DNA from: JBDHXE01 sp035445085
GTDB taxonomy: Bacteria > Bacteroidota > Ignavibacteria > Kapaibacteriales > UBA2268
Assembly (NCBI GenBank): GCA_035445085.1
Contig: DAOMQA010000001.1
Location: 298,876-362,875, forward strand
Direction of reading: 5' to 3'
Length of the DNA: 64,000 nucleotides
The notes under the pieces were generated by a model. The model did not search any database. It had not been told where the DNA came from and worked only from the letters and a program-made list of their open reading frames with translations. Below are positions 44,353 to 55,600 of this stretch, in pieces. The position numbers and the translations under genes were made by a program. Numbering within the stretch: position 1 is the first letter of the stretch; each line of letters starts with the position of its first letter.

Positions 44353-45000
44353 TTAATTTACAAATATATTACGGGCTACTTCGAAGCCAATCACTTCTTC
44401 ATGATTATTATAGGCTATTGTCATAGGACCATTAAATGGCGCCCTTGTCAATAGGGTTATATCTACTCCGGGCAACATACCCATTTTTTCAAAATAATCA
44501 ACCATATCATTATTTTCATCCGATATGCGTTTAATTTTATATTTCTTATTTAGATCAACATTAACTAAAGATTCAGAAGTATAATCAGGAACAACACCGT
44601 CTTTAGAAGGTATTGGGTTTCCTAATGGACTATATTGAGGATAGCCTAATAAAGTATCTATTTTCTCAATAAATTCATCTGAAACATAATGTTCTAATCT
44701 ACAAGCTTCATCATGGACTTTTGCCAAAGAAAAGCCAAGAGAATCTTTAAGATATAATTCTAATAAGCGGTGATTGCGTAATATTTCTAAAGCATTTCTT
44801 ACACCCATTTCGGTTAGCCTCACACCTTTGTATGAATTGTAATCAGCTAAATTTTTGTTAGCTAATTTTTTTAACATACCTGTTACAGAGGCGCCACTAA
44901 CATTTAATTCACGAGCTATGCTCGATGTTGATACAACATCTTCAACCATTTGAAGTTTGTATATCGTTTTCAAGTAATCTTGTACTGCTTGACTAAACAT
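44353..45000 (-). CDS. DtxR/MntR-family metal-dependent regulator with FeoA-like domain
   Basis: 215 aa. The N-terminal winged helix (QDYLKTIYKLQM..VSTSSIARELNVSGASVTGMLKKL, YKGVRLTEMG) is followed by the dimerisation and metal-binding helices (ILRNHRLLELYLKDSLGF, VHDEACRLEHYVSDEFIEKID). Conserved Glu/His/Cys ligands are present (HDEACRLEH). Residues ~145-215 form an SH3-like FeoA domain (GMLPGVDITLL). It probably represses iron or manganese uptake genes when metal is bound. It is the last gene of feoA-feoB-dtxR, so it may autoregulate the operon. Confidence 0.92.
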   Translation of the reverse strand: MFSQAVQDYLKTIYKLQMVEDVVSTSSIARELNVSGASVTGMLKKLANKNLADYNSYKGVRLTEMGVRNALEILRNHRLLELYLKDSLGFSLAKVHDEACRLEHYVSDEFIEKIDTLLGYPQYSPLGNPIPSKDGVVPDYTSESLVNVDLNKKYKIKRISDENNDMVDYFEKMGMLPGVDITLLTRAPFNGPMTIAYNNHEEVIGFEVARNIFVN

Positions 45001-45056
45001 ATTATCTCCGTTGATAATAATATTAATATATTAATTAAAACAATAATTTCATTTTC

Positions 45057-47000
45057 TTAAACAATAATGCCCACTATCTCAAAGTAAATTCTAAATAGTA
45101 AAGCCCCAATCGTAGCAACAACTATACTCAACCCTGCCGAACCAAATGCTACTTTATATCCAAATTCCTTCACTAAAACAAAAAATGTAGTAATACAAGG
45201 AAAATATAGAGTAACAAAAATAATAAATACGATTATCTGGTTAGTCGTTAGAGGTAAGTCAGCTATAGTTGCTACTCCCATAGCTTGGCTTGCCATCACC
45301 AAAATTAATTCTTTACGAAGAAAACCAAAAATCAGAGTAGAGCCTAATTGCGATGGTAAATCTAACAAAGTATGCACAACAGGATAAAACACATAATCTA
45401 AATATTTAGCTACATTCAAATATTCTATATATGCCAGAACAATACTCCCTATAATTAAATAGGGCGCTGCTTCACGCATAAAATCCATTAATTTAAAATA
45501 TGTTTTACCTAACGACACTTTAATTGACGGACGCCTTAGTTCTGGAATTTCTAATACCATGCTTGTTGGTTTCTTTAAAAACCTCGCTAATACTTTACCG
45601 TTGATAGCGATTACTAATATTACAAATAAGAACACGATCACTGCCCACAAAGGACCAGCAAAGGCTGCGGTAAGAGCAAAAATTACCGACACCCTAGCAC
45701 TACAAGGCACGAAAGGAATTAAAATTGCCGAAATGACCCTATCTCTATGAGACTCTAATATCCGTGTAGCATAAATGGCGGGAATATTACAACCTATACC
45801 CATTATAAAGGCTGCCACCGATTTACCATTTAAGCCAATTTTATTAAATACACCATCAACTAAAAATGCCACCCTTGCTATATAGCCCGTTTCTTCAAAA
45901 AAGGACATCATTAGTATTAATGGGACAAAATAAGGCATCACGATACCAACAGCACCAACTATCCCTTGGAAAAGCCCATCTACCGTCAAAAATAGCAACA
46001 TATTTACACCACGCAAGGATTGATATGACGCTATTACATCTGCTGCTAATGGGTCTAATATCCCCGTAATAGTAGAACCTACATAAAAAATCACAAAAAA
46101 CATTACAGCAAAAAATAGAATTAGAGCCACATATCCAAAGATAGGATCTAACAAGTAATTATCTAACTTCCTTGAGAAAGGTCCTCTTTCCTTTTTTGTC
46201 TGTTTGGCAATCTTTTCTGATAAGGACATTGAAATATGATGCCGTTCGTATGATATAGTTTCAAAGCATTGTTTATGGTGTTCAGCCTCTATTTTCTTCC
46301 GTAAATCATCATAGACATCAGTATCAAGATTAGAATTAGTCTTCTGAATAATACTTGGGTTTTCTATGCATTTAATAGCTATAAAACGTGGATTAATATT
46401 AGGGAAATATCCTTTTGCCGTTATATCATTTTCGATTACATTTATGACATCTTCGATATGAGCAGTAAACTTGAATGTATTAGATTTTAAATCAGTTTTT
46501 TGCATTTCATAATATGCTACTTCAATTAAGTTTCTAACTCCCTTCCCAAAAATTGCAGTAGTAGGCACTACTTTAACGTTTAGCAATTCTTCTAACTTAC
46601 CATTGTTAATTTCAAGACCAATAGATTCGGCTTCATCGGTCATATTTAAAGCAACAACCATAGGAATGCCCATTTCAATTATTTCTTGCGTTAGCTCCAA
46701 ACTACGTGATAATATTGAAGCATCAACAACATTAATGACTAAATCTACCTTTTCTTTGAGTAGGTAATCAAAAGTAACTTTTTCGGCTATATCGGTGTAA
46801 TTTAAGGAATAAGTACCGGGCAGGTCAATTAATCTAATCGTCTCACCATAAATATTTATTTTGCTTTCCATAACCTTCACCGAGGTTCCGGCAAAGTTCG
46901 ATGTACTTGATTTTATATCAGATAACACATTAAACAATGTGCTTTTACCAGCATTAGGTTGACCTACTAAGCATATTGTTTTAATTCTTTCAGCACCCAT
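45057..47000 (-). CDS. feoB: Ferrous iron transporter FeoB
   Basis: 647 aa. The N-terminal G-protein has G1 VGQPNAGKST (K19), a switch region with NFAGTSVKV, G3 DLPGTYSLN and G4 NMTDEAE. After a GDI-like helical part and a basic linker, the membrane domain has the two Gate (nucleoside-recognition) segments, GLNGKSVAAFIMGIGCNIPAI with a conserved Cys, and PFVPCSARV. FeoB imports Fe2+ across the inner membrane. It overlaps feoA by one base (TAATG) and is followed after 56 bases by the metal regulator. Confidence 0.96.
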   Translation of the reverse strand: MGAERIKTICLVGQPNAGKSTLFNVLSDIKSSTSNFAGTSVKVMESKINIYGETIRLIDLPGTYSLNYTDIAEKVTFDYLLKEKVDLVINVVDASILSRSLELTQEIIEMGIPMVVALNMTDEAESIGLEINNGKLEELLNVKVVPTTAIFGKGVRNLIEVAYYEMQKTDLKSNTFKFTAHIEDVINVIENDITAKGYFPNINPRFIAIKCIENPSIIQKTNSNLDTDVYDDLRKKIEAEHHKQCFETISYERHHISMSLSEKIAKQTKKERGPFSRKLDNYLLDPIFGYVALILFFAVMFFVIFYVGSTITGILDPLAADVIASYQSLRGVNMLLFLTVDGLFQGIVGAVGIVMPYFVPLILMMSFFEETGYIARVAFLVDGVFNKIGLNGKSVAAFIMGIGCNIPAIYATRILESHRDRVISAILIPFVPCSARVSVIFALTAAFAGPLWAVIVFLFVILVIAINGKVLARFLKKPTSMVLEIPELRRPSIKVSLGKTYFKLMDFMREAAPYLIIGSIVLAYIEYLNVAKYLDYVFYPVVHTLLDLPSQLGSTLIFGFLRKELILVMASQAMGVATIADLPLTTNQIIVFIIFVTLYFPCITTFFVLVKEFGYKVAFGSAGLSIVVATIGALLFRIYFEIVGIIV

Positions 47001-47227
47001 TATACTATCTCAATTGCTATGAGTGATGCTAAATCGCTACCAAGTGCTATTTGTGTTGAGTTGTGTGATATGTTTTTAATTACAACTGGACCTTTACCCA
47101 TTGTTTTAATATATTTATCGTTAGGGTGAACGCCCATATTAAAGAGTTTTTGTTTTATAGAATCGTCAGAATTAATTTTTAAAATCTTAAATTCAATATT
47201 CTTTTTAATAGACAAAATTGTTTCCAT
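47000..47227 (-). CDS. feoA: Ferrous iron transport accessory protein FeoA
   Basis: 75 aa, SH3-like fold. The pattern INSDDSIKQKLFNMGVHPNDKYIKTMGKGPVVIKN matches FeoA's L..MG..PG segment, and it ends with IALGSDLASLIAIEIV. FeoA is thought to bind FeoB and modulate transport. It is the first gene of the feoA-feoB-dtxR unit and ends by overlapping the feoB ATG by one base, indicating translational coupling. Confidence 0.9.
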   Translation of the reverse strand: METILSIKKNIEFKILKINSDDSIKQKLFNMGVHPNDKYIKTMGKGPVVIKNISHNSTQIALGSDLASLIAIEIV

Positions 47228-47334
47228 ACTTTTATGTAAAATTTAACTTATACATATTGCAAAAGTAAACAAATGTAATCTAATATGAAAATTTATAAGA
47301 CTAAAATAATCATATTTTTCAAATTAATAATAAA

Positions 47335-47352
47335 TTTAGCTATATTACTAAA
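47335..47352. promoter_or_regulatory. Palindromic candidate operator upstream of feoA
   Basis: TTTAG and CTAAA flank eight bases (CTATATTA), giving an 18-base dyad 108 bases upstream of the feoA start. DtxR/MntR sites are palindromes of similar size with TTAG/CTAA-like arms. The proposal rests on symmetry and on the metal regulator encoded in the operon. AT-rich sequence makes chance symmetry likely. Confidence 0.25.
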
Positions 47353-47372
47353 ATTAATATTTATTCATAGCT

Positions 47373-47399
47373 AAAAAATCGGTCTTTTTTATCCGATTA
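47373..47399 (-). terminator. Intrinsic terminator at the lnt 3' end
   Basis: On the minus strand AATCGG pairs with CCGATT across a 10-base A-rich loop, followed by six Us. The upstream arm overlaps the lnt stop codon. It separates lnt from the feo operon promoter. Confidence 0.7.
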
Positions 47400-49097
47400 T
47401 ATACTCTTTACAGGCGACTTCTTTGAGCTAACAACATTATAAATAAAGAAAATAGCAATCACAATAATACATAATTGTGGCAACCATGCTCCATATTTTG
47501 TATAAAATGTTAATTTATTTATTTTAGGCAATGGAAATACTTTAGCACTACTTTGGTAATGTGGAATTTCGTCAAGAGATACACCCCAAGCAGAAATCAC
47601 CCCAGAAATCCCTGTATTTGCACATCTTGCAACATACCTCCTATTTTCGATGGCACGCATAGTAGCAATCAAATAATGTTGTCTTGGTCCGGGAGTATAA
47701 TCATACCAAGCATCGTTAGTAATTACAACAAAGACTTCGGCGCCTAATTTTGCAAAGTTAGAAACAAACTCTGGGTAAATGGACTCTATGCATATAATTG
47801 AGCCTATATTTGCCTTTTTTTTGTTATTATTCAACTTCAATAGTGATTGTTCTATACCAATCCCCCATGCCGAAATTCCTACCCCCCATTCAAACCAACT
47901 ACGCATAAATAAAAGCTCTTCTGCATAGGGTAGCCTTTCAGCAAAAGGTGTTAGTTTCATTTTCCGATATCTTGTATTATCTTTTGAATTTGGGTTTACT
48001 ATAAGAGCGGCATTATATGCTTCGTATCTAATTGTGCTATCATTTCCAATAAACCTTGCTGTTTTGGGTGCTTTCTCGCCTTTCTCATAAAATTCTACTT
48101 CAGCAAATCCACTTAAAATTGACACCTTGTTGCTATCTACCCACTGTTGCAAGTAAGCATAATCATAGGTATCTTCATAATTAATTTTTATAGGGATGGA
48201 GGTTTCGCTCCATAACATCATATCAATATTTTTGGTAGTTTGTAAAAGGGAATCTTGCATTCTTAATTGTTTTAAAATTTGTTCTTGAGGCGAGGTATCC
48301 CATTTGCGCCATGGGTTAATAGCTGGTTGTACAACACCAATATTTATAAAATCTTCTTTAGGAGTGTTTTTAATTTCATTTTTCCAATAATCAATTTCAA
48401 AAATTGAATAATTTACCGGTAGTATTATAATCATTGCCATAATAATATAATTAGATTGATTTTTCTTTAAAAATTTACTAGCTCCATTATGAACATATAG
48501 CCTTATAGATTTGAGAACAAGAATATTAAATAAAACAATTAGGAATGACGCCCCCCAAACACCTGTAATATCTACAATTTGTATCCAATATAAATTCTCA
48601 ATTTGAGTATTTCCTAAGGTAAGCCAAGGGTACGATGCTTCGCCTAAGCTATGAATCCATTCAAATATAACCCAATATAATGGAAAGAAATTAAGAGCAG
48701 TATCTATATTTGTTCGTTTTAATGTATGTTTGAAAGCTACAAACGGCAAAAAGAAATAAAAAGGGTGTATAATTGCTAAAGCAATAGCAGAAGCCGTAAG
48801 ATAAGGGTCTGTATCGGCTTGCCAGCTGCCTATCCACCAATTGGATATGCAATGATATAAAAAGAAGGCTATATATATATGTACATACTTATACTTTATA
48901 TCATCTTGGAGAAAAACAAACAATATTGGTATTAAAGCAATAAAAGCAAATAAATAAAAAGGTAATGGCGGAAACGATAATCCCAATAACACGCCACTAA
49001 GAGCCGACAGCATATAATATCTTGACGTTTTCACTAATTTCTGAATTGGTAAATTATAAAGCAACAAAATTAAGGCTATTTTGTCATAAAATAGCAC
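47397..49097 (-). CDS. lnt: Apolipoprotein N-acyltransferase
   Basis: Up to 566 aa. The N-terminal half has five or six membrane helices with GVLLGLSFPPLPFYLFAFIALIPI and YPWLTLGNTQ. The nitrilase-like domain carries the catalytic triad: Glu in LWSETSIPI, Lys in RKMKLTPFAERLPY and Cys in ICIESIYPEF. Lnt adds the third acyl chain to lipoproteins, several of which are encoded here. The start is uncertain. GTG 49097 leaves only 25 bases to the divergent secreted protein, whereas ATG 49013 gives room for two promoters but places the first helix at the very N-terminus. Confidence 0.9.
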   Translation of the reverse strand: MLFYDKIALILLLYNLPIQKLVKTSRYYMLSALSGVLLGLSFPPLPFYLFAFIALIPILFVFLQDDIKYKYVHIYIAFFLYHCISNWWIGSWQADTDPYLTASAIALAIIHPFYFFLPFVAFKHTLKRTNIDTALNFFPLYWVIFEWIHSLGEASYPWLTLGNTQIENLYWIQIVDITGVWGASFLIVLFNILVLKSIRLYVHNGASKFLKKNQSNYIIMAMIIILPVNYSIFEIDYWKNEIKNTPKEDFINIGVVQPAINPWRKWDTSPQEQILKQLRMQDSLLQTTKNIDMMLWSETSIPIKINYEDTYDYAYLQQWVDSNKVSILSGFAEVEFYEKGEKAPKTARFIGNDSTIRYEAYNAALIVNPNSKDNTRYRKMKLTPFAERLPYAEELLFMRSWFEWGVGISAWGIGIEQSLLKLNNNKKKANIGSIICIESIYPEFVSNFAKLGAEVFVVITNDAWYDYTPGPRQHYLIATMRAIENRRYVARCANTGISGVISAWGVSLDEIPHYQSSAKVFPLPKINKLTFYTKYGAWLPQLCIIVIAIFFIYNVVSSKKSPVKSI

Positions 49098-49122
49098 TAA
49101 TTATTTAATGGCAATAAATATT

Positions 49123-52100
49123 ATGAAGAAAAATATTATATATTTAATAATTTTCCTTCTATTTAGCACTGCGTATTCACAAAGAGCTAGACTGGAAGAT
49201 GATACGCCTAAGCCCTTAAAACGTATTATTAATTTCAATGCAATAAGGGAATCTGACAGTGTTGATATAAAGGAAGCAAGAATTAAATCTATTGAACAAT
49301 CTAATCGATTCATTAAAAAGCACTATAAGGATTCTGAATTATTTCATTCTCTACAACCCGAATGGTACCCAATAGGACCAACCAAGACTGGCGGGAGAAT
49401 ACGAGCCATTGCTTGGCATCCGACGGATAAAAATACAATTTACATTGGAGCTGCCTCTGGCGGTATTTGGAAAACTACCGATAGGGGCATTAATTGGGAA
49501 CCAACTTTTGACTTTGAAAATGCTATTAGTATGGGTGCATTAGCTATAGATAGCAAGAATCCAGAATTTTTATTAGCAGGCACGGGCGAAATGATAATTG
49601 GCGGAGGTAATCCGTATCTTGGCTCTGGATTATACAAAACAAATAATGGAGGCAACAGTTGGGAGTATTTAGCTTTGTCTGAAGTTGGCGCTTTTTCAAA
49701 AATCTTCATTCATCCTTTAAATTCAAACTTCATTATTGCTGGTGCTTCAATGCGAGCAGGCGGTTTATATATTTCTGAAGATAAAGGAGAAACGTGGGAA
49801 CGAAAGTTTGAGGGCGACATAAGCGATGTAACTATCAACCCTATCAATCAAAACGAAATAATTATCGGCGTAAATACAAAGGGCATTTATTATTCGAGTG
49901 ATAGAGGAAACTCTTGGCAAATCAGAAATAACTTTAATCATAATGTTGCAGGCAGAGTATCGGTACAATCTTCTAAGCAAGACTTTAATATTGTATATAC
50001 TTTGTTTGAACGGGAAGATAGTAGAGGCATAATTTATAAATCTACGAATAAAGGTCTAACTTGGACACTATCCTTAGATGGCACTTATAATTTCTTCCGT
50101 GGGCAAGGATTCTATGATAATGTTATTGAAATAAGCCCGTATGATAGTGATTTAATAATAGCTGGAGGAATAAATTTGTGGATAACAGAAGATGCCGGCA
50201 AAACTTGGGATCCCGTTGCTAATAGTGCATCAATACATGCTGACCAACAAAGCATTTTATTTAGCCCAAGCAATCCAAATGATATATTATTAGCTAACGA
50301 TGGTGGTATATATTTCAGTTCAGACCAAGGAGCAAATTGGACCAATATTAATAATAATCTTCAAATAACTCAATTTTATGCTATGGCTATAGATTTTAAT
50401 GCCAATAATACAAATTATGGAGGTACACAAGATAATGGAAGTCAGTTGATTGAATCAAGTAAAGAAGGTAAGATGATAGCTGGGGGCGATGGCTTTGATA
50501 TATTTGTTCACCCTACTAACTCAGATATTATTTTTGGAGAGATTTATTATGGAGTGCCCTTTAGATTTAATAAGTCTGGAGAACTTACATTTTTAGATAA
50601 TAGGTTACCTAAGCAAGATTCTGGTTTGTGGCACTCACCTTTTATTTTAGATGAGAAATCTAATGCTATCTATTTAGGCATGCATGCTTTATACTCTTCA
50701 TTAGATTATGGGAATACATGGTTCCCTTTAACGGAAAGGTTTAAACAGCAATTTTCGGCTATTGCAGTGTCAGGAGTAAAAAGTAATATTATTTATGCGG
50801 GAAGTAGTAAGGGGGACTTAATTTTTACTTCCAACTTTGGTTCGACATGGTCTGATATTAGCTCATCTAAATTTCCTAACAGATACATTACTGATATTAA
50901 GACTAGTAGTAAAATGGCAGGGTTAGTTTACGTGTCGTTTGGTGGTTACAACCATTCAAATCTTTTTAAATCATTAGATAGTGGACGCAATTGGATAGAT
51001 ATTAGCACTAAATTACCCAACACCAACATCAATTGTATTGTTATCAACCCAATAGAAGAAAATATAATTCTTATTGGAACAGATATAGGTGTATTTGTTT
51101 CCTACAATCAAGGCGAAGACTGGTTCCCATTCGGAAATAGCTTACCACGAAGCCCTATTTTAGATCTAGTTTTTCATAAAAATATGATTGTTTCGCCTGG
51201 CATAGTTCTACGTGCAGCCACTTATGGAAGGTCTATTTGGGAAATAGTAGTACCTACTACCCCAACGATACAAGCACAAATAAGCTCTCCTGCAGGTGGT
51301 GAAATAACTTATACAAGCTCTAACTTTACTTTATCGTGGACTGGCTTTAATAATAAAGTTGATTTGTATTATAGTCTCAACGATGGTATCTCTTGGAATT
51401 TAATAGCAAAAGACATTATTTCTAATTCGCTAAAGTGGAAGGTTCCATTTGCAAGCTCCGACCAAGCAAGAATCAAAGTAGTATCTCCCAATATAGAAAT
51501 AATATCGAATACCTTTACAATTTCAAAGCCCCAAAAAGGAGTAGCAGTGGGCAGCACTTCTTTAGATATTATGCCCTATGGCATTGCATATAACGGCAAG
51601 GGTGACATTTGGGTATGTGATTTTAATAGCAACAAATTAACTTTATTAAATGCAGATAATTTTGAATTCATAAAAGATATAAACATTGAAGGCGAAAAGA
51701 ATTTCACCGATATAAGCTATGACAGATTAAATGATTTAATATACATAAATAGATTAAATGATACTGAAGGCAACGGTGCTACAATTATAGTTTGCGATAC
51801 GAGTGGTAATTTAGTACAAGAGATTAGCTCACCCGCAAAATCCTATCCAGTAGGTATAGCCTTATATGATGGCTATTTGTACGCTTCAGAGAGAGACGGG
51901 AATCAGCAAATATATAAATTTCAGCCAAATAATATAAACGATTATGTAATAATTAATAGTCCTATGCCCAAAATTGAATACGGTCCGCGTTCTATGACAT
52001 ATCACAATGGACTTTTACATCAAGTTTACACAGTATTCTCAGATGGCTCCATCCAGAATGCGTCGATAGAGATATTAGATATACAAAATAACTCTGTAAA

Positions 52101-52485
52101 AGGTAACGTCCCCCTATTGCAAAATAAAACTATAAATGCGCGCGGAGTAGAGTATGATGATAGAAATGGGGATTATTGGGTTAGTGATGTAGATGGCAAT
52201 ATTTATAAAGTAATAGGAGATAAACCATTAACATCGATTATTGATAATTATACCCCAACAGGAGTTAGCGTTTTCCCTAACCCTGCCGTAGGCGACCTAC
52301 ACATTATAAATCCATTTAACAATATAGATATTGGTATTTACAACACTTTAGGGGAGCAAATATTAGAAATCTCCTCCGATAAAAGTTTAATTAATTTAGA
52401 TATAAGGTATTTAAGCTCAGGATTCTATTTTGTTAGATACAAAAGTCAAAATAATAATGGCATAATTAAATTCATCAAGATATAA
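49123..52485 (+). CDS. Giant secreted double-propeller protein (VPS10/sortilin-type) with T9SS sorting domain
   Basis: About 1120 aa. A signal peptide (KNIIYLIIFLLFSTAYSQ) is followed, at ~80-710, by a long VPS10/sortilin-like propeller. It has about ten Asp-box motifs, for example TTDRGINW, SEDKGETW, SSDRGNSW, TEDAGKTW, SSDQGANW and SLDSGRNW. A short Ig-like segment follows (~725-800), then a second, NHL/YncE-like propeller (~810-1035; PYGIAYNGKGDIWVCD, PVGIALYDGYLYASER). It ends in a T9SS type A sorting domain (VSVFPNPAVGDL...SSGFYFVRY). Function is probably binding of extracellular polymer or glycan; no catalytic motif is obvious. The second ATG is preferred for the signal peptide. Confidence 0.85.
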   Translation: MKKNIIYLIIFLLFSTAYSQRARLEDDTPKPLKRIINFNAIRESDSVDIKEARIKSIEQSNRFIKKHYKDSELFHSLQPEWYPIGPTKTGGRIRAIAWHPTDKNTIYIGAASGGIWKTTDRGINWEPTFDFENAISMGALAIDSKNPEFLLAGTGEMIIGGGNPYLGSGLYKTNNGGNSWEYLALSEVGAFSKIFIHPLNSNFIIAGASMRAGGLYISEDKGETWERKFEGDISDVTINPINQNEIIIGVNTKGIYYSSDRGNSWQIRNNFNHNVAGRVSVQSSKQDFNIVYTLFEREDSRGIIYKSTNKGLTWTLSLDGTYNFFRGQGFYDNVIEISPYDSDLIIAGGINLWITEDAGKTWDPVANSASIHADQQSILFSPSNPNDILLANDGGIYFSSDQGANWTNINNNLQITQFYAMAIDFNANNTNYGGTQDNGSQLIESSKEGKMIAGGDGFDIFVHPTNSDIIFGEIYYGVPFRFNKSGELTFLDNRLPKQDSGLWHSPFILDEKSNAIYLGMHALYSSLDYGNTWFPLTERFKQQFSAIAVSGVKSNIIYAGSSKGDLIFTSNFGSTWSDISSSKFPNRYITDIKTSSKMAGLVYVSFGGYNHSNLFKSLDSGRNWIDISTKLPNTNINCIVINPIEENIILIGTDIGVFVSYNQGEDWFPFGNSLPRSPILDLVFHKNMIVSPGIVLRAATYGRSIWEIVVPTTPTIQAQISSPAGGEITYTSSNFTLSWTGFNNKVDLYYSLNDGISWNLIAKDIISNSLKWKVPFASSDQARIKVVSPNIEIISNTFTISKPQKGVAVGSTSLDIMPYGIAYNGKGDIWVCDFNSNKLTLLNADNFEFIKDINIEGEKNFTDISYDRLNDLIYINRLNDTEGNGATIIVCDTSGNLVQEISSPAKSYPVGIALYDGYLYASERDGNQQIYKFQPNNINDYVIINSPMPKIEYGPRSMTYHNGLLHQVYTVFSDGSIQNASIEILDIQNNSVKGNVPLLQNKTINARGVEYDDRNGDYWVSDVDGNIYKVIGDKPLTSIIDNYTPTGVSVFPNPAVGDLHIINPFNNIDIGIYNTLGEQILEISSDKSLINLDIRYLSSGFYFVRYKSQNNNGIIKFIKI

Positions 52486-52669
52486 ACATAATTATTAGTA
52501 GATAATTTTAAGTAGTGAAAAAATAAAAAGCTCTAAATATTATTACTGTTTATTTCGATTCTTTGCTGCATTCAGCATAGCAAAAAATACTTAATAAATA
52601 TTAATTTTAATATTTTGATAATTTCACTAATTTTGTAAATTGTTTATAATGTTTATATAGGAACAAAAC

Positions 52670-55600
52670 ATGAAATTATTACTATATTATCTATTAATAG
52701 TAATTATCACCGTTAATATTTCGTTTAGTGCGTATTTATCAAAAGTACCACAAACTGTAAATCAACCGGACGGTACAATTTTGAATTGCTATGCTACTGG
52801 TGATGAATACTTCAATCGCTTGCATGATGCTAATAATTATACAATCATTCAAAATGAGCAAGGATGGTACGTTTATGCTGATTTGCTTAATGATAATTTT
52901 GTGGCGACGAGTTATATCCCCGGCAAAGATAACCCAGCTGCAAATGGGTTAAAATCTGGTTTGATATATTCTCCAGAGAAATTATTGAGTTTTAGGAATA
53001 AATTTTCAACTCCTTCAAAGCCAAATATAACCCAGAAAAATAAAGATGGCTTACTCTCATCTAAAAATAAGGGTGTTCTAAATAATATTGCAATTTTTAT
53101 CAGATTTGCCGACGAAAGTGGCTTTACGCAATCGACTACTTACTTTGACACCCCATATAACGCTAAAGGGCAGACTTCTGTGTATGATTACTTTTGGACA
53201 ATTTCATATAATCAAATACAAATTCATACTTCTTTTTACCCTATACCTAATAATAATATAATTTTATCTTATCAAGATACATATCCAAGATCATACTATA
53301 AAAAATACAATGCTACAAGCGCCCCTGATGGGTACAAAAATGACGCCGAACGCACTGATCGCGAAATGCTATTAATCAAAAATGCTCTTAATTATGTTAA
53401 AAATCAAATTCCCGCAAATTTAGATGTAGATTTGGATAAGAATGGGCTTGTAGATAATGTTGCCTTTATTGTAACAGGGTCGCCAGAAGGTTGGGCGGAT
53501 TTAATTTGGCCTCATATGTGGGCTTTATTTCAATATAATGAAACTATAAATGGAGCTAGGGTTTGGGATTTTAACTTTTTAATGGCTAATTGGTTTGATC
53601 CAAGTGTCTTAAGCCACGAAATGTTTCATACTTTGGGAGCTCCCGACCTATACAGATATAGTGTAGCAGGCGAACCAGTAGGCTATTGGGACGTAATGGC
53701 AAGTAATTTAAATCCACCACAGCACCCAAGTATGTATGTTAAATACAAATATGGCAATTGGATAGATGGTATACCAGTAATTGATAGATCTGGTTGGTAT
53801 GAACTTAATCCATCCTCAAATAAATATGGTAGTGTAATAAGAGTTAATTCAAGGAATAATCCCGATGAATTTTATATATTAGAATATAGAAAAGATGATG
53901 GCAAATATGATAAATCTTTACCAAGCGATGGGCTATTAGTCTGGAGAATTAATACAAAAGTGGACGGTAATAGCGATGGGCCTCCAGATGGCATTTATGT
54001 ATACCGTTATGATGGCACCCCTTCCTCATGGGGCAATATATCCCAAGCACCTTTTGCGGCAGAGTATGGCAGAACTAAAATGAATAATTATTCTACAAAT
54101 CCTAAGCCTTTCTTATCAGACGGCAGCTTAGGAGGATTAAATTTATCCAATGTAGGTACTTTGGATAAAACAATTAAATTTAGATTAAATTTCCCTCCTT
54201 ATGCACCAACCTTAGTTACTCCAGCAAATAATATTGCGGCAGTTGGCAATGCACCATATTTTGAATGGCAAAAGGGAATAAATGCTGATAACTATACTTT
54301 TGAGCTATCATCAGATATTAGTTTTACTACCAATGTATATTATGAAACAGGCATTAAGAATAATTATATAACGTTACCAATACAATTAGACTTCAATAAA
54401 AAATACTATTGGAGAGTAACTTCTAATTCGGAATACGAAGAACCATCGGCAAGTTCTGCGATATGGGTGATAAATACAACACCTATCAAGCCCGTTATTT
54501 CGCATATTTCTGCGACAGAATTGTTATGCAAAGACCAAGAAATGCTTATACTTGTAGAAACCGAAGGTCAAGTAATGCAATACCAATGGTTCAAGGATGG
54601 GATATTAATACCAGGAGCAGACAAACCGCTCTTAACAAATAAAAATGTAGACTTCTTAAATTCTGGTGATTTTCAATGTAGAGTAACAAACTACCCAGGC
54701 TGGGACACTGTATATTCGGATAAAATACCTGTTTATGTTGTAACAAGTTCCGATTTCTTAAGACAACCTACGACAACATCAGCCAAGTTAGGCGGGAAAG
54801 TAAATTTCAGCTTTAAAGTACATATTAATGGCTTACCAAGCGACAATTATGTTGATGTAAAGTGGTTTAAAAATGATATACAATTAGTTGATGGCAGCAG
54901 AGTTGAAGGCTCTACAACTGATTTACTTAGTTTAGTTAATTTACAAGAAGATGATTTTGGAGCAAATTACCGTGTAGAAGTTACTGGTATATGTGGCACA
55001 ACAATCGTATCTGATAATTTCACAATTGAAAAATTACCAGACTCGCAAACTATTGAAATAGCTAGTGAAGTATGCCAGAATGCAGTAGCCACTATATCTA
55101 TAGATAAATCTTATTTTGGCAACGCCGACAATACCAATATAGAAATTTCTACCGTTCCAGATAATATAGCTTATGAGACAAAAGGCGAAGGTCAAGCAAA
55201 GGTTATCGAAATCAATAGTGGTGTGTTCCCTGACAAGCTTATTTTAATATATTCAAACAAAGAAGATGGCAGCGAATTAGGTAAAATTATTTATACTTTC
55301 AATGTGCAGCATTTTCCAGTACTTAGCAAGAATTTACCTCAGAACTTAAGTATAGAAGAAGATGAACCATTACTTTTAGAAGTAGCATCGGACAACTATG
55401 ACAATATTGAATGGTATAAAAATGACGAGCATTACCCATCTTTAAGTGGAGCTACCAAACTATTAGTAAGCAACGCCAACGACACTTATAATGGCGTATG
55501 GCAGGCCAAACTATCAAATAGATGTGGAGCTACTAACTCAACAAGGTGTAATGTAACGGTACTTAAATCTGGCACAATATCTGGAATAAGTGATTATACA

